Assembly: GCA_963618015.1 (NCBI GenBank)
Contig: CAVEQS010000008.1
Coordinates: 4,273-68,272, forward strand
Direction: 5' to 3'
Length of the DNA stretch: 64,000 nucleotides
DNA from: Apopatocola sp963618015
GTDB taxonomy: Bacteria; Bacillota; Clostridia; Oscillospirales; Oscillospiraceae
The translations under genes and the position numbers were made by a program. Below, in pieces: positions 1 through 8,224 of this stretch (position 1 is its first letter; each line of letters begins with the position of its first letter). Below the pieces are notes generated by a model that ran no database searches, had not been told where the DNA came from, and saw only the letters and a list, made by a program, of their open reading frames with translations.

Positions 1-1
1 C

Positions 2-1093
2 CCCGTGTCCGTCATCCGCGTCAACGCCGAGGGCACCGTGAGTTACCGCGCGATGCTGTTCGTCCCGGCAAAAGCGCCCTACGACTACTATACGCGCGAC
101 TATGTCCCCGGCCTGCGGCTCTACTCCAACGGCGTGATGATCATGGAGAAATGCCCCGACCTGCTGCCGGAATGCTTCCGCTTCGTGCGCGGCATCGTCG
201 ATTCTCCCGACCTTTCGCTGAACATCTCCCGCGAGATGCTCCAGCACGACCGCCAGCTCAAGCTCATCTCCATGAATTTGGAGAAGAAGATCAAGGGCGA
301 GCTTTCGCGCCTCATGGAGTGCGACCGCGAGAAGTACGAAAAGTTCTTCAACGTGTTCGGCACGCAGCTCAAATACGGCATCATCGGCGATTACGGCATG
401 AAGCGCGATCTGCTGACCGACCTTCTGCTCTACCGCAGCGCGGAGAAGGAAAAGCTCATCTCTCTGCGCGAGTATGTGGACGCGATGCCCGAAAACCAGA
501 AATACATCTACTACGCCGCCGCTGAAACGCCAGAGCGCGCCGCGAAGCTCCCGCAGACCGAGCAGGTGCGCGCCAAGGGCTTCGACATTCTCTGCTTCTC
601 GACCGATGCGGACGAATTCGTTGCGGAAATTCTCGGCACCTACGCCGAAAAGAAGTTCTGCAACGTCTGCTCGCAGGATCTCGGTCTCGAGTCTGACGAG
701 GAGAAGGCCGCCGCGGACAAGACCGACGAGGAATATAAGCCCCTCACCGACTTTGTCAAGGAGACGCTGGGCGACGCCGTGGCAAACGTGAAAATCTCCC
801 GCAAGCTCAAAAACTACGCTGTGTGCCTCTCCGTCGAGGGCGGCATCACGCTCGAAATGGAGCGCTACTTCCACGCCATGCCGGGCGCCGACCCGAACGC
901 GATGCGCGCGCAGCGCGTGCTCGAGCTCAATCTCGACCACCCCGCCGTCAAGGCGCTCGACGCCGCGCGGCAGGCTGACCCGGAGCGCGCCGCCGTGATG
1001 GCGAAGGTGCTCTATGCGCAGGCGCAGCTCGTCGCCGGTATCACCCCGGACGATCCGGCGGAGTATGGCGAGCTGGTGTGCAAACTATTCTAA
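2..1093 (+). CDS. htpG: Chaperone protein HtpG (Hsp90 family), 3' part
   Basis: The frame is open from the window edge, so the N-terminal ATPase domain lies outside. What remains (about 363 codons) is the middle domain and dimerisation domain of bacterial Hsp90: the segment V-x-Y-R-A-M-L-F-V-P followed by AP-Y-D-Y-Y, the RGIVDSPDLSLNISREMLQ block, and the FGTQLKYGI-DYG block are characteristic. HtpG is an ATP-driven cytosolic chaperone homodimer. Ends TAA just before a palindromic repeat. The assignment is secure; only the missing 5' end limits it. The GTG at 5 is almost certainly internal. Confidence 0.95.
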   Translation, partial: PVSVIRVNAEGTVSYRAMLFVPAKAPYDYYTRDYVPGLRLYSNGVMIMEKCPDLLPECFRFVRGIVDSPDLSLNISREMLQHDRQLKLISMNLEKKIKGELSRLMECDREKYEKFFNVFGTQLKYGIIGDYGMKRDLLTDLLLYRSAEKEKLISLREYVDAMPENQKYIYYAAAETPERAAKLPQTEQVRAKGFDILCFSTDADEFVAEILGTYAEKKFCNVCSQDLGLESDEEKAAADKTDEEYKPLTDFVKETLGDAVANVKISRKLKNYAVCLSVEGGITLEMERYFHAMPGADPNAMRAQRVLELNLDHPAVKALDAARQADPERAAVMAKVLYAQAQLVAGITPDDPAEYGELVCKLF

Positions 1094-1104
1094 TAAATTC
1101 AAAC

Positions 1105-1233
1105 AAACCCCTCAGTCAGCCTGACGGCTGACAGCCCCCCCTGTTAGGGGGGCCAAGATAGTTTTCCGCGAACCCACTTGCCTCCCCTAACAGGGGAGGT
1201 GGCAAAACCGCAGGTTTTGACGGAGGGGTTTTC
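1105..1233. repeat. Palindromic intergenic repeat, copy 1
   Basis: Imperfect inverted repeat filling the htpG-hemW gap. The outer arms are ACCCCTCAG...GGAGGGGTT; two inner palindromes have the form CCCCT(A/G)TTAGGGG / CCCCTAACAGGGG, separated by about 25 bases of A/T-richer sequence. The reverse complement of 60027-60150 matches it along almost its whole length, including CTTGCCTCCCCT and the outer arms. Reads as a MITE/REP-like family; no coding capacity. Confidence 0.75.
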
Positions 1234-1265
1234 CCCGCACCCATCATCCGCATTCTGGAGGAACT

Positions 1266-2513
1266 ATGAGCGACCAAGACAAACGCCTGGGCGTATATTT
1301 TCACATACCGTTCTGCGCATCAAAGTGCGCGTACTGCGATTTTTGCAGTCTGCCGGGCAGGGACAAGCTCATGCCCTATTACCAGGACGCGCTGCTCATT
1401 CAATTGCAGGAAACGATGCCCCGCATGACCGATTACTTCATCGACACGGTGTATTTCGGCGGCGGCACGCCGAGCTATTACGGCGCGCGGCGCATCGTGG
1501 AAGTTTTGCAGGAGCTGAAGGTAACGAACCGGCTGATGAAGCAGAGCGAGATCACCGTGGAGTGCAACCCGGACAGCGTCCGGCGCAAGGAGCTGCGCAT
1601 GCTGCGCAAGGAGGGCGTGAACCGCCTCTCCATCGGCGCGCAGAGCGCCAACGACGATATTCTCCGTCTCATCGGCCGCCGCCACAACTGGCGGCAGGTG
1701 GAAATGGCGGTCAAGCGCGCGCGCAAGGCCGGGTTCCGCAACGTGAGTCTCGATCTTATCTACGGCCTGCCGAGCCAGACGCGCGAGGACTGGGCGGACA
1801 CGCTCACCAAGGCGCTCGCGCTCAAGCCCGCGCACATCTCCTGCTACGGTCTGCGTCTCGAGGAGGGCACGCCCATGTACGACGAGTATGAGGGCACCGA
1901 CATTCTCCCCTCCGACGACGATCAGGCGGACATGTACCTTTACGCCGTGGACTTCCTTTCGCGCCACGGCTTCCGGCAGTATGAGATCTCGAACTTCGCC
2001 CGCCCCGGCTACGAGAGCCGCCACAATCTCAAGTACTGGCGGCTGGACGACTACATCGGCTTCGGCGCGGCGGCGGCCTCGAACATCGGGCTGCTGCGCT
2101 ATACCTATACCCACAACGTGCGCGAGTATATTTCCGGCGTTTTGGGGGACAAGGATATTATTGCCGAACAGGAGGAGCTGACGCCGTTTGACCGCGCCAG
2201 CGAGTATCTGATGCTCGGCATGCGCACCGCGGGCGGCATCTCCGCCGAGGAGTACCGGAGCGTGTACCAGAGCAGCTTTGATAAGCTCCAGGAGATGCTG
2301 GAGGTGTTCGAGGAGAACGGCTGGGCCGTCTGCGACAATGGCCGCTGGCACTTCACGCCCGGCGGATTCCTCGTTTCCAACGTTCTCATCGGCGTGCTGC
2401 TCGAATCGCAGACGAAAGAGAAGTTCAACGCCAACCCATGGATCCGCGAGGCGTTTGAGGCAAAGGGGCAGAAGGTCCCGCTGCCGACGGCGTCCGAGCC
2501 GTATATGAACTGA
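1266..2513 (+). CDS. hemW: HemW-like radical SAM heme chaperone
   Basis: Radical SAM protein of 415 residues in the coproporphyrinogen III oxidase-like family. The cluster motif is C17-x3-C21-x2-C24 (FHIPFCASKCAYCDF), and it is followed by GGGTPS, ECNPDS, the NRLSIGAQS stretch and SLDLIYGLPSQT, all typical of the HemN/HemW family. The short N-terminus starting directly at the radical SAM domain, with YCDF after the cluster, favours HemW (heme chaperone for cytochromes/respiratory enzymes) over true HemN. ATG at 1266 is preceded by GGAGGAAC. A C-terminal HemN_C-type winged-helix region runs from about residue 300. Confidence 0.85.
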   Translation: MSDQDKRLGVYFHIPFCASKCAYCDFCSLPGRDKLMPYYQDALLIQLQETMPRMTDYFIDTVYFGGGTPSYYGARRIVEVLQELKVTNRLMKQSEITVECNPDSVRRKELRMLRKEGVNRLSIGAQSANDDILRLIGRRHNWRQVEMAVKRARKAGFRNVSLDLIYGLPSQTREDWADTLTKALALKPAHISCYGLRLEEGTPMYDEYEGTDILPSDDDQADMYLYAVDFLSRHGFRQYEISNFARPGYESRHNLKYWRLDDYIGFGAAAASNIGLLRYTYTHNVREYISGVLGDKDIIAEQEELTPFDRASEYLMLGMRTAGGISAEEYRSVYQSSFDKLQEMLEVFEENGWAVCDNGRWHFTPGGFLVSNVLIGVLLESQTKEKFNANPWIREAFEAKGQKVPLPTASEPYMN

Positions 2514-2695
2514 ACTGAGGCGAAAGCCGCAAACAGAGAAAGGCGGTACCCATCATCCGTAACGACGAAATTTTCTCCCCCTTCCCGGACGAAGAGCCGC
2601 AGGATACCGGGAATACCGAATATAGCGAATATGCGTCCGAGCCGGAGATCGTCGGCGAGAGCTATGACTCCGCCGATCTGGACACGGGCGAAACC

Positions 2696-4750
2696 GTGAC
2701 CGGCGAGACCGAAGCCGCGCCGCAGAATCTGAGCCGGAAGGAGCGCCGTGAGCGCGAAGCCGCGGCCGAGCGCGAGAAAAACTCCCGCGCCGCGAAACGC
2801 GCGCGCCGCGAGGCGGAATACGCCGCGCCCCCGGCCGATCTCCCGCCGCTGCCGGTGCGTGCGCGCCGGGCGGAGCCGGAAGAAGAGACGGAGACGCCGA
2901 AAAAGCGTTCCCGCCGCCGCGCAAGCGAAGCGCCCATCACGCCGGACGCGCCCGCGCCGCGCGGGAGCTGGAAGCTGCCGGTCATCATCGTGTGCGTTGT
3001 GCTGCTGCTTCTGCTCGCGCTCGTCGTGACGGGGGCGCTGCTCGTGCACAAGGTGGACACGATCTATCCGGGCGTGAAGATTGCGGACATCGATCTCTCC
3101 GGCATGACGCGAAATGAGGCGCGCGACAAACTCCTCGAGCTCGGCCATGAACACTACGACGGCTACTCCGTCACGGCAAATCTCCCGCTCGGCAACACGC
3201 TTTCCATGTCCTCCGCGGACGCGGGGATGCGCTTCTCCGCCGACACCGCGGCGGACGCCGCCTGGAATTATGGCCGCGGAGACGGGCTTTTCGGCGCGCT
3301 GGTGAAGTATATCCAGTGCCGCTATCTCGGCAAGTGCGGCTTTGTCTACGAGGGCAATCTCTTTGATGTGACGCTCGACGAAGCGAAGATGCGCTCCATC
3401 ATCGATACAAAGGCCGTGGATATCAACGCGCAGCTCCTCGAGAGCAGCATCGTCATCGGCGAGGACAGCATCACCCTTCTTAAAGGCGCAAGCGGCATGA
3501 CGCTCGATACCGAATCGGTGTTCACCTCCTTCCGCGACGCATTTCTCTCCGGCAGCAGCACGTCGTTCACCTACGATAGCGCGCCGGACCCGGACGAATC
3601 CTTCGATTTCCAGGCGCTGTACGACGACATTTACTCCGAAGTCGCCGAGGCGGAAATTCTCTATAATCCCGACATCGTGACGACTGACCCCGGCAAGGAC
3701 GACGGCAAGGGCGAAAAGCCCGCCGCCACGCCAACGCCGACTCCCGCGCCATCCGACGCGCCGGAGGCCTCCGCCACCCCGGAGGCAACGAGCGCGGCAG
3801 GCGGCACCGATGTTTCGCAGGTAGACTTTAACGGCGAACCGTTCATCGTGACGCAGTCCTCCGTCGGCCGCACGTTCGACGTGGCCGCGGCGGAAAAGGC
3901 CTGGGCGGCGGCGTCCTACGGCGATACGGTCACGATCCCGATGACCGTTACAAAGCCGGAACACACCACGGAGGAGATCAACGCCATGCTCTTCCGCGAC
4001 GAGCTCTCCAAAAACTGGACGATGGTGCGGCTCTGGAACCGCGATTACTGCAACGAGGTGCGCACATCGCTCTCCGGCAGCAGCGCCAACCGCATTTCCA
4101 ATGTGAAAAAGGCGTGCGAGCTGCTCGACGGGCTGGTGCTTATCCCCGGGCAGACGCTCTCCTTCAACGAAACGCTCGGCGAGCGAACCGAGGCCAACGG
4201 CTGGCTCCCCGCCACGGCTTACGCCAACGGCGAGGTGCGGCAGGAGTACGGCGGCGGCATCTGCCAGGTGAGCTCCACGCTCTACAACGCCGCGCTCTAC
4301 GCCAATCTCGAGATCGTTGAGCGCGCGTGCCACCAGTTCCAGGTGGGCTATCTCCCCTGGGGCATGGACGCGACGGTGAGCTGGGGCTGGCCGGACTTCA
4401 AGTTCCGCAACGACGCCGAATACCCCATCAAGATCCACGCCTGGGTGGATGAGGAAGCGAACGAGTGCTGCATCCAGATCCTCGGCACCGACGTGAAGCA
4501 CCAGTACGTGCTCATGCGCTTCAACAACTGGGAGGTCTTTGACGAGACCGGCACGTACCACGACGCCTCCGGCAACCCGCTCTCCGTCGGCATGGCTGCG
4601 GCAACGTGGCGCATGGTGTTCAACGACGGCGACGACTACAACACCGCCACCCCCATCAGCGAGGAATACGAAGCCTACAGCACGTACAACTACCACACCG
4701 AGGACATCGAGGCGCGCAATGTGCCTCTTGCCTCCGGCGAAGAGGGTTGA
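2696..4750 (+). CDS. VanW family membrane-anchored protein
   Basis: Counted from the GTG at 2696: a highly charged Arg/Glu-rich cytosolic N-terminus (1-90), one transmembrane helix (about 96-118, VIIVCVVLLLLLALVVTGALL), then an extracellular part with a peptidoglycan-binding-like region (YPGVKIADIDLSGMT), a Pro/Thr linker (about 340-370) and the VanW domain (about 470-600; IPGQTLSFN, EYGGGICQVSSTLYNAAL, GMDATVSWG-PDFKF). VanW proteins are wall-associated; molecular function is unresolved. The frame is open upstream to an AAAGGCGGT followed by ATC at 2552, so the true start is uncertain and may add up to 48 residues. Sits 32 bases before metG. Confidence 0.8.
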   Translation: MTGETEAAPQNLSRKERREREAAAEREKNSRAAKRARREAEYAAPPADLPPLPVRARRAEPEEETETPKKRSRRRASEAPITPDAPAPRGSWKLPVIIVCVVLLLLLALVVTGALLVHKVDTIYPGVKIADIDLSGMTRNEARDKLLELGHEHYDGYSVTANLPLGNTLSMSSADAGMRFSADTAADAAWNYGRGDGLFGALVKYIQCRYLGKCGFVYEGNLFDVTLDEAKMRSIIDTKAVDINAQLLESSIVIGEDSITLLKGASGMTLDTESVFTSFRDAFLSGSSTSFTYDSAPDPDESFDFQALYDDIYSEVAEAEILYNPDIVTTDPGKDDGKGEKPAATPTPTPAPSDAPEASATPEATSAAGGTDVSQVDFNGEPFIVTQSSVGRTFDVAAAEKAWAAASYGDTVTIPMTVTKPEHTTEEINAMLFRDELSKNWTMVRLWNRDYCNEVRTSLSGSSANRISNVKKACELLDGLVLIPGQTLSFNETLGERTEANGWLPATAYANGEVRQEYGGGICQVSSTLYNAALYANLEIVERACHQFQVGYLPWGMDATVSWGWPDFKFRNDAEYPIKIHAWVDEEANECCIQILGTDVKHQYVLMRFNNWEVFDETGTYHDASGNPLSVGMAAATWRMVFNDGDDYNTATPISEEYEAYSTYNYHTEDIEARNVPLASGEEG

Positions 4751-4782
4751 CGTATTAAGTAAAGTCAGGAGAGAGAAGCCCC

Positions 4783-6732
4783 ATGGAAAAACCGACCTTT
4801 TATATCACAACGCCGATCTACTACCCCTCCGCGAAGCTCCACATCGGCCACGCCTACTGCACCGTGGCAAGCGACGCGATCGCCCGCTATAAGCGCCTGT
4901 GCGGCTATGACGTCATGTTCCTCACCGGCACCGACGAGCACGGCCAGAAGATCGAGGACAAGGCGAAGGCCGCCGGCGTCACGCCGCAGCAGTTCGTCGA
5001 TAACATCGTCACCGGCGAGAAGGGCGTGCTCGATCTCTGGAAGCTGATGAACATCTCGAACGACCGCTTCATCCGCACCACGGACGATTACCACGTCAAG
5101 AGCATCCAGCGCATCTTCCGCAAGATGTACGACAATGGCGATATCTACAAGGGCAAATACTCCGGCATGTACTGCACGCCGTGCGAGAGCTTCTGGACGG
5201 AGAGCCAGCTCGTAAACGGCCGCTGCCCCGACTGCGGCGGCGAGGTCAAGTATGCCGAGGAGGAAGCCTACTTCTTCCGTCTGAGCAAGTACGCCGACCG
5301 CGTGAGAGCGCTTCTGACCGGCGGCGAATTTCTCGAGCCCGCGAGCCGCGTGAACGAGATGGTCCATAACTTCATCGACTGCGAGGGCGGCCTGCAGGAT
5401 CTCTGCGTCTCCCGCACGAGCTTTACGTGGGGCGTGCCCGTGGACTTTGACCCCGGCCACGTTGTGTACGTATGGATCGACGCGCTCTTCAACTATACGA
5501 CCGCGCTCGGCTACGAAAACGACAAGTACCACGATTTCGACAAATACTGGCCGGCGGACGTGCACATCGTCGGCAAGGAGATCGTCCGCTTCCACTCCAT
5601 CATCTGGCCCGCGATGCTCATGAGCGTGGGGCTGCCGCTGCCGAAGAAGGTGTACGGCCATGGCTGGCTCATCATGGACGGCGGCAAGATGTCCAAGAGC
5701 AAGGGCAACGTTGTCGATCCCTACATGCTCGCCGAGCGCTACGGCGTGGATGCGCTGCGCTTCTTCCTGCTGCGCAGCTTCCCCTTCGGCTCGGACGGCA
5801 ACTTCTCGAATGAGCTTCTCATCTCCACCATCAACACCGATCTCGCGAACGATCTCGGCAACCTCCTCTCCCGCACGACCGCGATGGCCGGCAAGTACTT
5901 CGGCGGTACGCTGCCGGAGACGCAGGAGGAGGGCCCGGAGGACGCGGAGCTTCTGGGGATGCTCGCCGCGCTACGCGGCAAGTACGCCGCGCAGATGGAG
6001 AAATTCCAGATGCAGAACGCTCTCGCGGAGGTGTTCCGCGTGATCGCCCGCGCCAACAAGTACATCGACGAGACCGCCCCCTGGGTGCTCGCGAAAGACG
6101 AAGCGAAAAAGCCGCGTCTCGCGCGCGTGCTCTATAACCTCCTCGAAACGCTGCGCATCTGCGGCACACTTTTGAAGCCCTTCATGCCCGAGAGCATGGA
6201 TAAGCTCGCCTCCCAGATCGGTGCGGATGAATCCGCCATGAGCTGGGACGCCGCGGAGCACTACGGCGTTCTCCCCGCAACGGTGTCCGTCACGAAGGGC
6301 GAAAACCTCTTCCCGCGCATCGACATGGAAAAGGAGCTCGCCGCGCTTGAAGCGCTCAAGGCACCGAAGGAAGACCCCATCGAGCCGTTCAAGCCGAATG
6401 TGGTGTTCGACGATTTTGAAAAGTGCGATTTCCGCGTCTGCCGCGTGCTCAAGTGCGAGGCCGTGAAAAAGTCGCAGAAGCTGCTGCGCTTTGAGCTGGA
6501 CGACGGCTCCGGCACGACGCGCCAGATCCTCTCCGGCATTGCGATGCACTATAAGCCGGAAGAGCTCGTCGGCAAGACCGTGGCCGCCATCGTCAACCTG
6601 CCGCCGCGCAAGATGATGGGGCTCGAGTCCTGCGGCATGCTGCTCTCCGCTGTGCGCATGGTGAACGGCAAGGAGGAGCTGCATCTCGTCATGCTCGACG
6701 ACGCGATTCCTGTTGGCAGCGTGCTCTGCTGA
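4783..6732 (+). CDS. metG: Methionyl-tRNA synthetase
   Basis: Class I aminoacyl-tRNA synthetase, 649 residues. HIGH-type motif LHIGHAY at about residue 18-24, two CxxC knuckles (MYCTPCESF, GRCPDCGG; about 127-150), KMSKSKGNVVDP at about 301, anticodon-binding helical domain, and a C-terminal OB-fold tRNA-binding domain (about 540-645; DFRVCRVLKCE, GIAMHYKPEELVGK, MMGLESCGMLL). It charges tRNA-Met in the cytosol. ATG at 4783 has GGAGAGA upstream. An intrinsic terminator follows directly. Confidence 0.97.
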   Translation: MEKPTFYITTPIYYPSAKLHIGHAYCTVASDAIARYKRLCGYDVMFLTGTDEHGQKIEDKAKAAGVTPQQFVDNIVTGEKGVLDLWKLMNISNDRFIRTTDDYHVKSIQRIFRKMYDNGDIYKGKYSGMYCTPCESFWTESQLVNGRCPDCGGEVKYAEEEAYFFRLSKYADRVRALLTGGEFLEPASRVNEMVHNFIDCEGGLQDLCVSRTSFTWGVPVDFDPGHVVYVWIDALFNYTTALGYENDKYHDFDKYWPADVHIVGKEIVRFHSIIWPAMLMSVGLPLPKKVYGHGWLIMDGGKMSKSKGNVVDPYMLAERYGVDALRFFLLRSFPFGSDGNFSNELLISTINTDLANDLGNLLSRTTAMAGKYFGGTLPETQEEGPEDAELLGMLAALRGKYAAQMEKFQMQNALAEVFRVIARANKYIDETAPWVLAKDEAKKPRLARVLYNLLETLRICGTLLKPFMPESMDKLASQIGADESAMSWDAAEHYGVLPATVSVTKGENLFPRIDMEKELAALEALKAPKEDPIEPFKPNVVFDDFEKCDFRVCRVLKCEAVKKSQKLLRFELDDGSGTTRQILSGIAMHYKPEELVGKTVAAIVNLPPRKMMGLESCGMLLSAVRMVNGKEELHLVMLDDAIPVGSVLC

Positions 6733-6753
6733 TTTTTTCTCTGGATAACTGCA

Positions 6754-6794
6754 AACGTCCCTGCTTCGGTTCCCGAAGCAGGGACGTTTTTTTA
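6754..6794 (+). terminator. Intrinsic terminator after metG
   Basis: A 14-bp perfect stem (ACGTCCCTGCTTCG / CGAAGCAGGGACGT) with a 4-base loop and a run of seven T. Ends the hemW-vanW-metG unit. Confidence 0.9.
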
Positions 6795-6891
6795 TAATTC
6801 ACTGAGCCGTATGATTTCCGCCTGTTCATCTGTTTTTCGGTTCATGACATCGGATGATGCGCGGACATTGTCTGCGGCGAAAACGCTGTCA

Positions 6892-7302
6892 TCATATCAA
6901 AACGCCTTCGCAGTGGTCGATCTCGTGCTGAATGATCTCCGCTGTCCAGCCGGTGAAGGTTTTGTACCTCGTCTGAAATTTCTCGTTCTGCCATTGCACC
7001 TTGATGGTCTGGAATCGCTTCGCCTTCCGCGTACCAGTCAGGGACAGGCAGCCTTCCTCGGCCTCGTATGCGCCGGACTTTTTGACGATCACCGGATTGA
7101 ACATGACCATGTATTCGCCCTCGTTGTCAAAAGCGATGATGCGCTTGTTCACGCCGATCATGTTCGCAGCCATACCGATACAGCCGTCTTTATGGGCGGT
7201 CAGCGTGTCCAGAAGATCCCGCGCCGTGCCGAGATCGTCCGGCACGGCGCTCTCGGCTTTCTGCGCGAGAAAGCTCTCATTTTTACATATCTCACATACC
7301 AT
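6892..7302 (-). CDS. def: Peptide deformylase (short type)
   Basis: 136 residues from the ATG at 7302, preceded by GAGGAGG. All three deformylase motifs are visible: GMAANMIG (motif 1, G-x-G-x-A-A-x-Q variant with Asn for Gln-like position), EEGCLSL (motif 2, metal-ligand Cys) and QHEIDHCEGVLI (motif 3, HExxH metal ligands) at the very C-terminus. Removes the formyl group from nascent N-terminal Met. The protein stops just after HExxH and so lacks the C-terminal helix of longer homologues, as in other short clostridial deformylases. Convergent to metG, divergent from the Spx-like gene. Confidence 0.88.
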   Translation of the reverse strand: MVCEICKNESFLAQKAESAVPDDLGTARDLLDTLTAHKDGCIGMAANMIGVNKRIIAFDNEGEYMVMFNPVIVKKSGAYEAEEGCLSLTGTRKAKRFQTIKVQWQNEKFQTRYKTFTGWTAEIIQHEIDHCEGVLI

Positions 7303-7336
7303 TAGGAAAATGCATCCTCCTCGGGGCGTTTTCTGT

Positions 7337-7365
7337 ATTGTACCAGCCCGGCGGAGGATGTACAA
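7337..7365 (-). promoter_or_regulatory. Probable sigma-A promoter for the deformylase gene
   Basis: On the minus strand, -35 TTGTAC (7365-7360), 17-base spacer, -10 TACAAT (7342-7337), about 35 bases upstream of the ATG at 7302. Confidence 0.6.
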
Positions 7366-7496
7366 GTTTTATGCTGCCGTGCAGGAAAACCGAGCCATTT
7401 CTTGTGTTTCGGGGGAGGATATGCTATCGTTATTTATAAAGAGTACGCAGCTGTTAAATGGCGCGGTCAAGTTATGATGAAATGGAGCGAAAAGCT

Positions 7497-7853
7497 ATGA
7501 TTTTTATCTGTTACCCCAAGTGCGCCACCTGCCAGAAGGCGCAAAAATGGCTGGATGGGCATCAAGTTGCCTACGAGCTCCGCGACATCAAAGCGGAGAA
7601 TCCCACGTATGACGAGCTGGCGGCGTGGCACGAGCGCAGTGGTCTGCCGCTGCGGAAGCTTTTCAACACCAGCGGGCTTCTGTATAAGTCCATGGAGTTG
7701 AAGGACAAGCTGCCCGGCATGAGCGAGGAGGAGATGCTGCGCCTGCTTGCCACGGACGGGATGCTGGTCAAGCGCCCGCTGCTGGTCGGCGAGGATTTCG
7801 TCCTCGTAGGATTTAAAGAGGCTGAGTGGGCGGGGCGGTTGACAGCCGAGTGA
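7497..7853 (+). CDS. Spx/ArsC-like thioredoxin-fold protein
   Basis: 118 residues of the ArsC/Spx/MgsR family. N-terminal beta strand followed by YPKCATCQKAQKWL, carrying a C-x2-C pair (Cys9, Cys12), then the RDI-K-x-NPT element, KLFNTSG and a C-terminal KRPLLV. The C-ATC pair and KRPLLV resemble Spx/YffB-type proteins more than true arsenate reductases. It may be a redox-responsive RNA polymerase-binding regulator or a glutaredoxin-like reductase; sequence alone does not decide. ATG at 7497 has GGAG about 10 bases upstream; the upstream ATG at 7458 has no comparable site. Confidence 0.75.
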   Translation: MIFICYPKCATCQKAQKWLDGHQVAYELRDIKAENPTYDELAAWHERSGLPLRKLFNTSGLLYKSMELKDKLPGMSEEEMLRLLATDGMLVKRPLLVGEDFVLVGFKEAEWAGRLTAE

Positions 7854-7865
7854 ATAGCAATATGG

Positions 7866-7902
7866 AAGCCCTCGGGAATTGATGATTTCCGAGGGCTTTT
7901 GG
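7866..7902 (+). terminator. Intrinsic terminator after Spx-like gene
   Basis: Stem AAGCCCTCGG..AA / TT..CCGAGGGCTT with a loop of about 8 bases and a TTTT tail. Marks the left edge before base composition falls sharply. Confidence 0.8.
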
Positions 7903-7966
7903 CTTAATATAGTTCGACGCTGTGGCGTTATAAATAAAGCAAAAAGCATGCGGATTTAGCATTATC

Positions 7967-7995
7967 TTGCCTTTTCCGACGGAATATGCTACCAT
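7967..7995 (+). promoter_or_regulatory. Possible promoter for the methyltransferase operon
   Basis: -35 TTGCCT (7967-7972), 17-base spacer, -10 TACCAT (7990-7995). It would start an mRNA near 8002 with a leader of about 220 bases before the methyltransferase ATG. The -10 is a weak match, and other A/T-rich promoters nearer the gene (TTGAAA near 8164) are possible. Confidence 0.4.
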
Positions 7996-8030
7996 TAAAA
8001 ACAACGCTGTCGGGTGTTGGAATAGGCCTT

Positions 8031-8081
8031 GGCAGTAGAGCTGCAATAGACCAAATGCTCTGCCGAGAGGCAGGGCTTTTT
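8031..8081 (+). promoter_or_regulatory. Attenuator-like leader with competing hairpins
   Basis: GCTCTGCC (8057-8064) can pair downstream with GGCAGGGC (8069-8076) around a GAGA tetraloop followed by TTTTT, a standard intrinsic terminator. It can instead pair upstream with GGCAGTAGAGC (8031-8041) with a two-base bulge, which would remove the terminator. The rest of the 370-base gap between 7854 and 8224 holds no gene that I can see. Likely controls the operon beginning at 8225. Confidence 0.5.
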
Positions 8082-8224
8082 GCATATGGGTCATGATAAA
8101 CAGGTATCAGCGCAGAAACTATTGTAAAGATGGGGAGAAATGGGCGGGTCACAACAGATTATTTTGAAAAGAATGCACATATTTGCAATAGTAAATAAAA
8201 ATATAGTAGAGAAGGTAGATAACA

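Noticed and set aside
8010..8090. tRNA fragment or att-site relic at the left end of the island
   Set aside because: The folded region does not align with the tRNA-Pro 3' end and has no T-arm; the competing hairpins explain it better.
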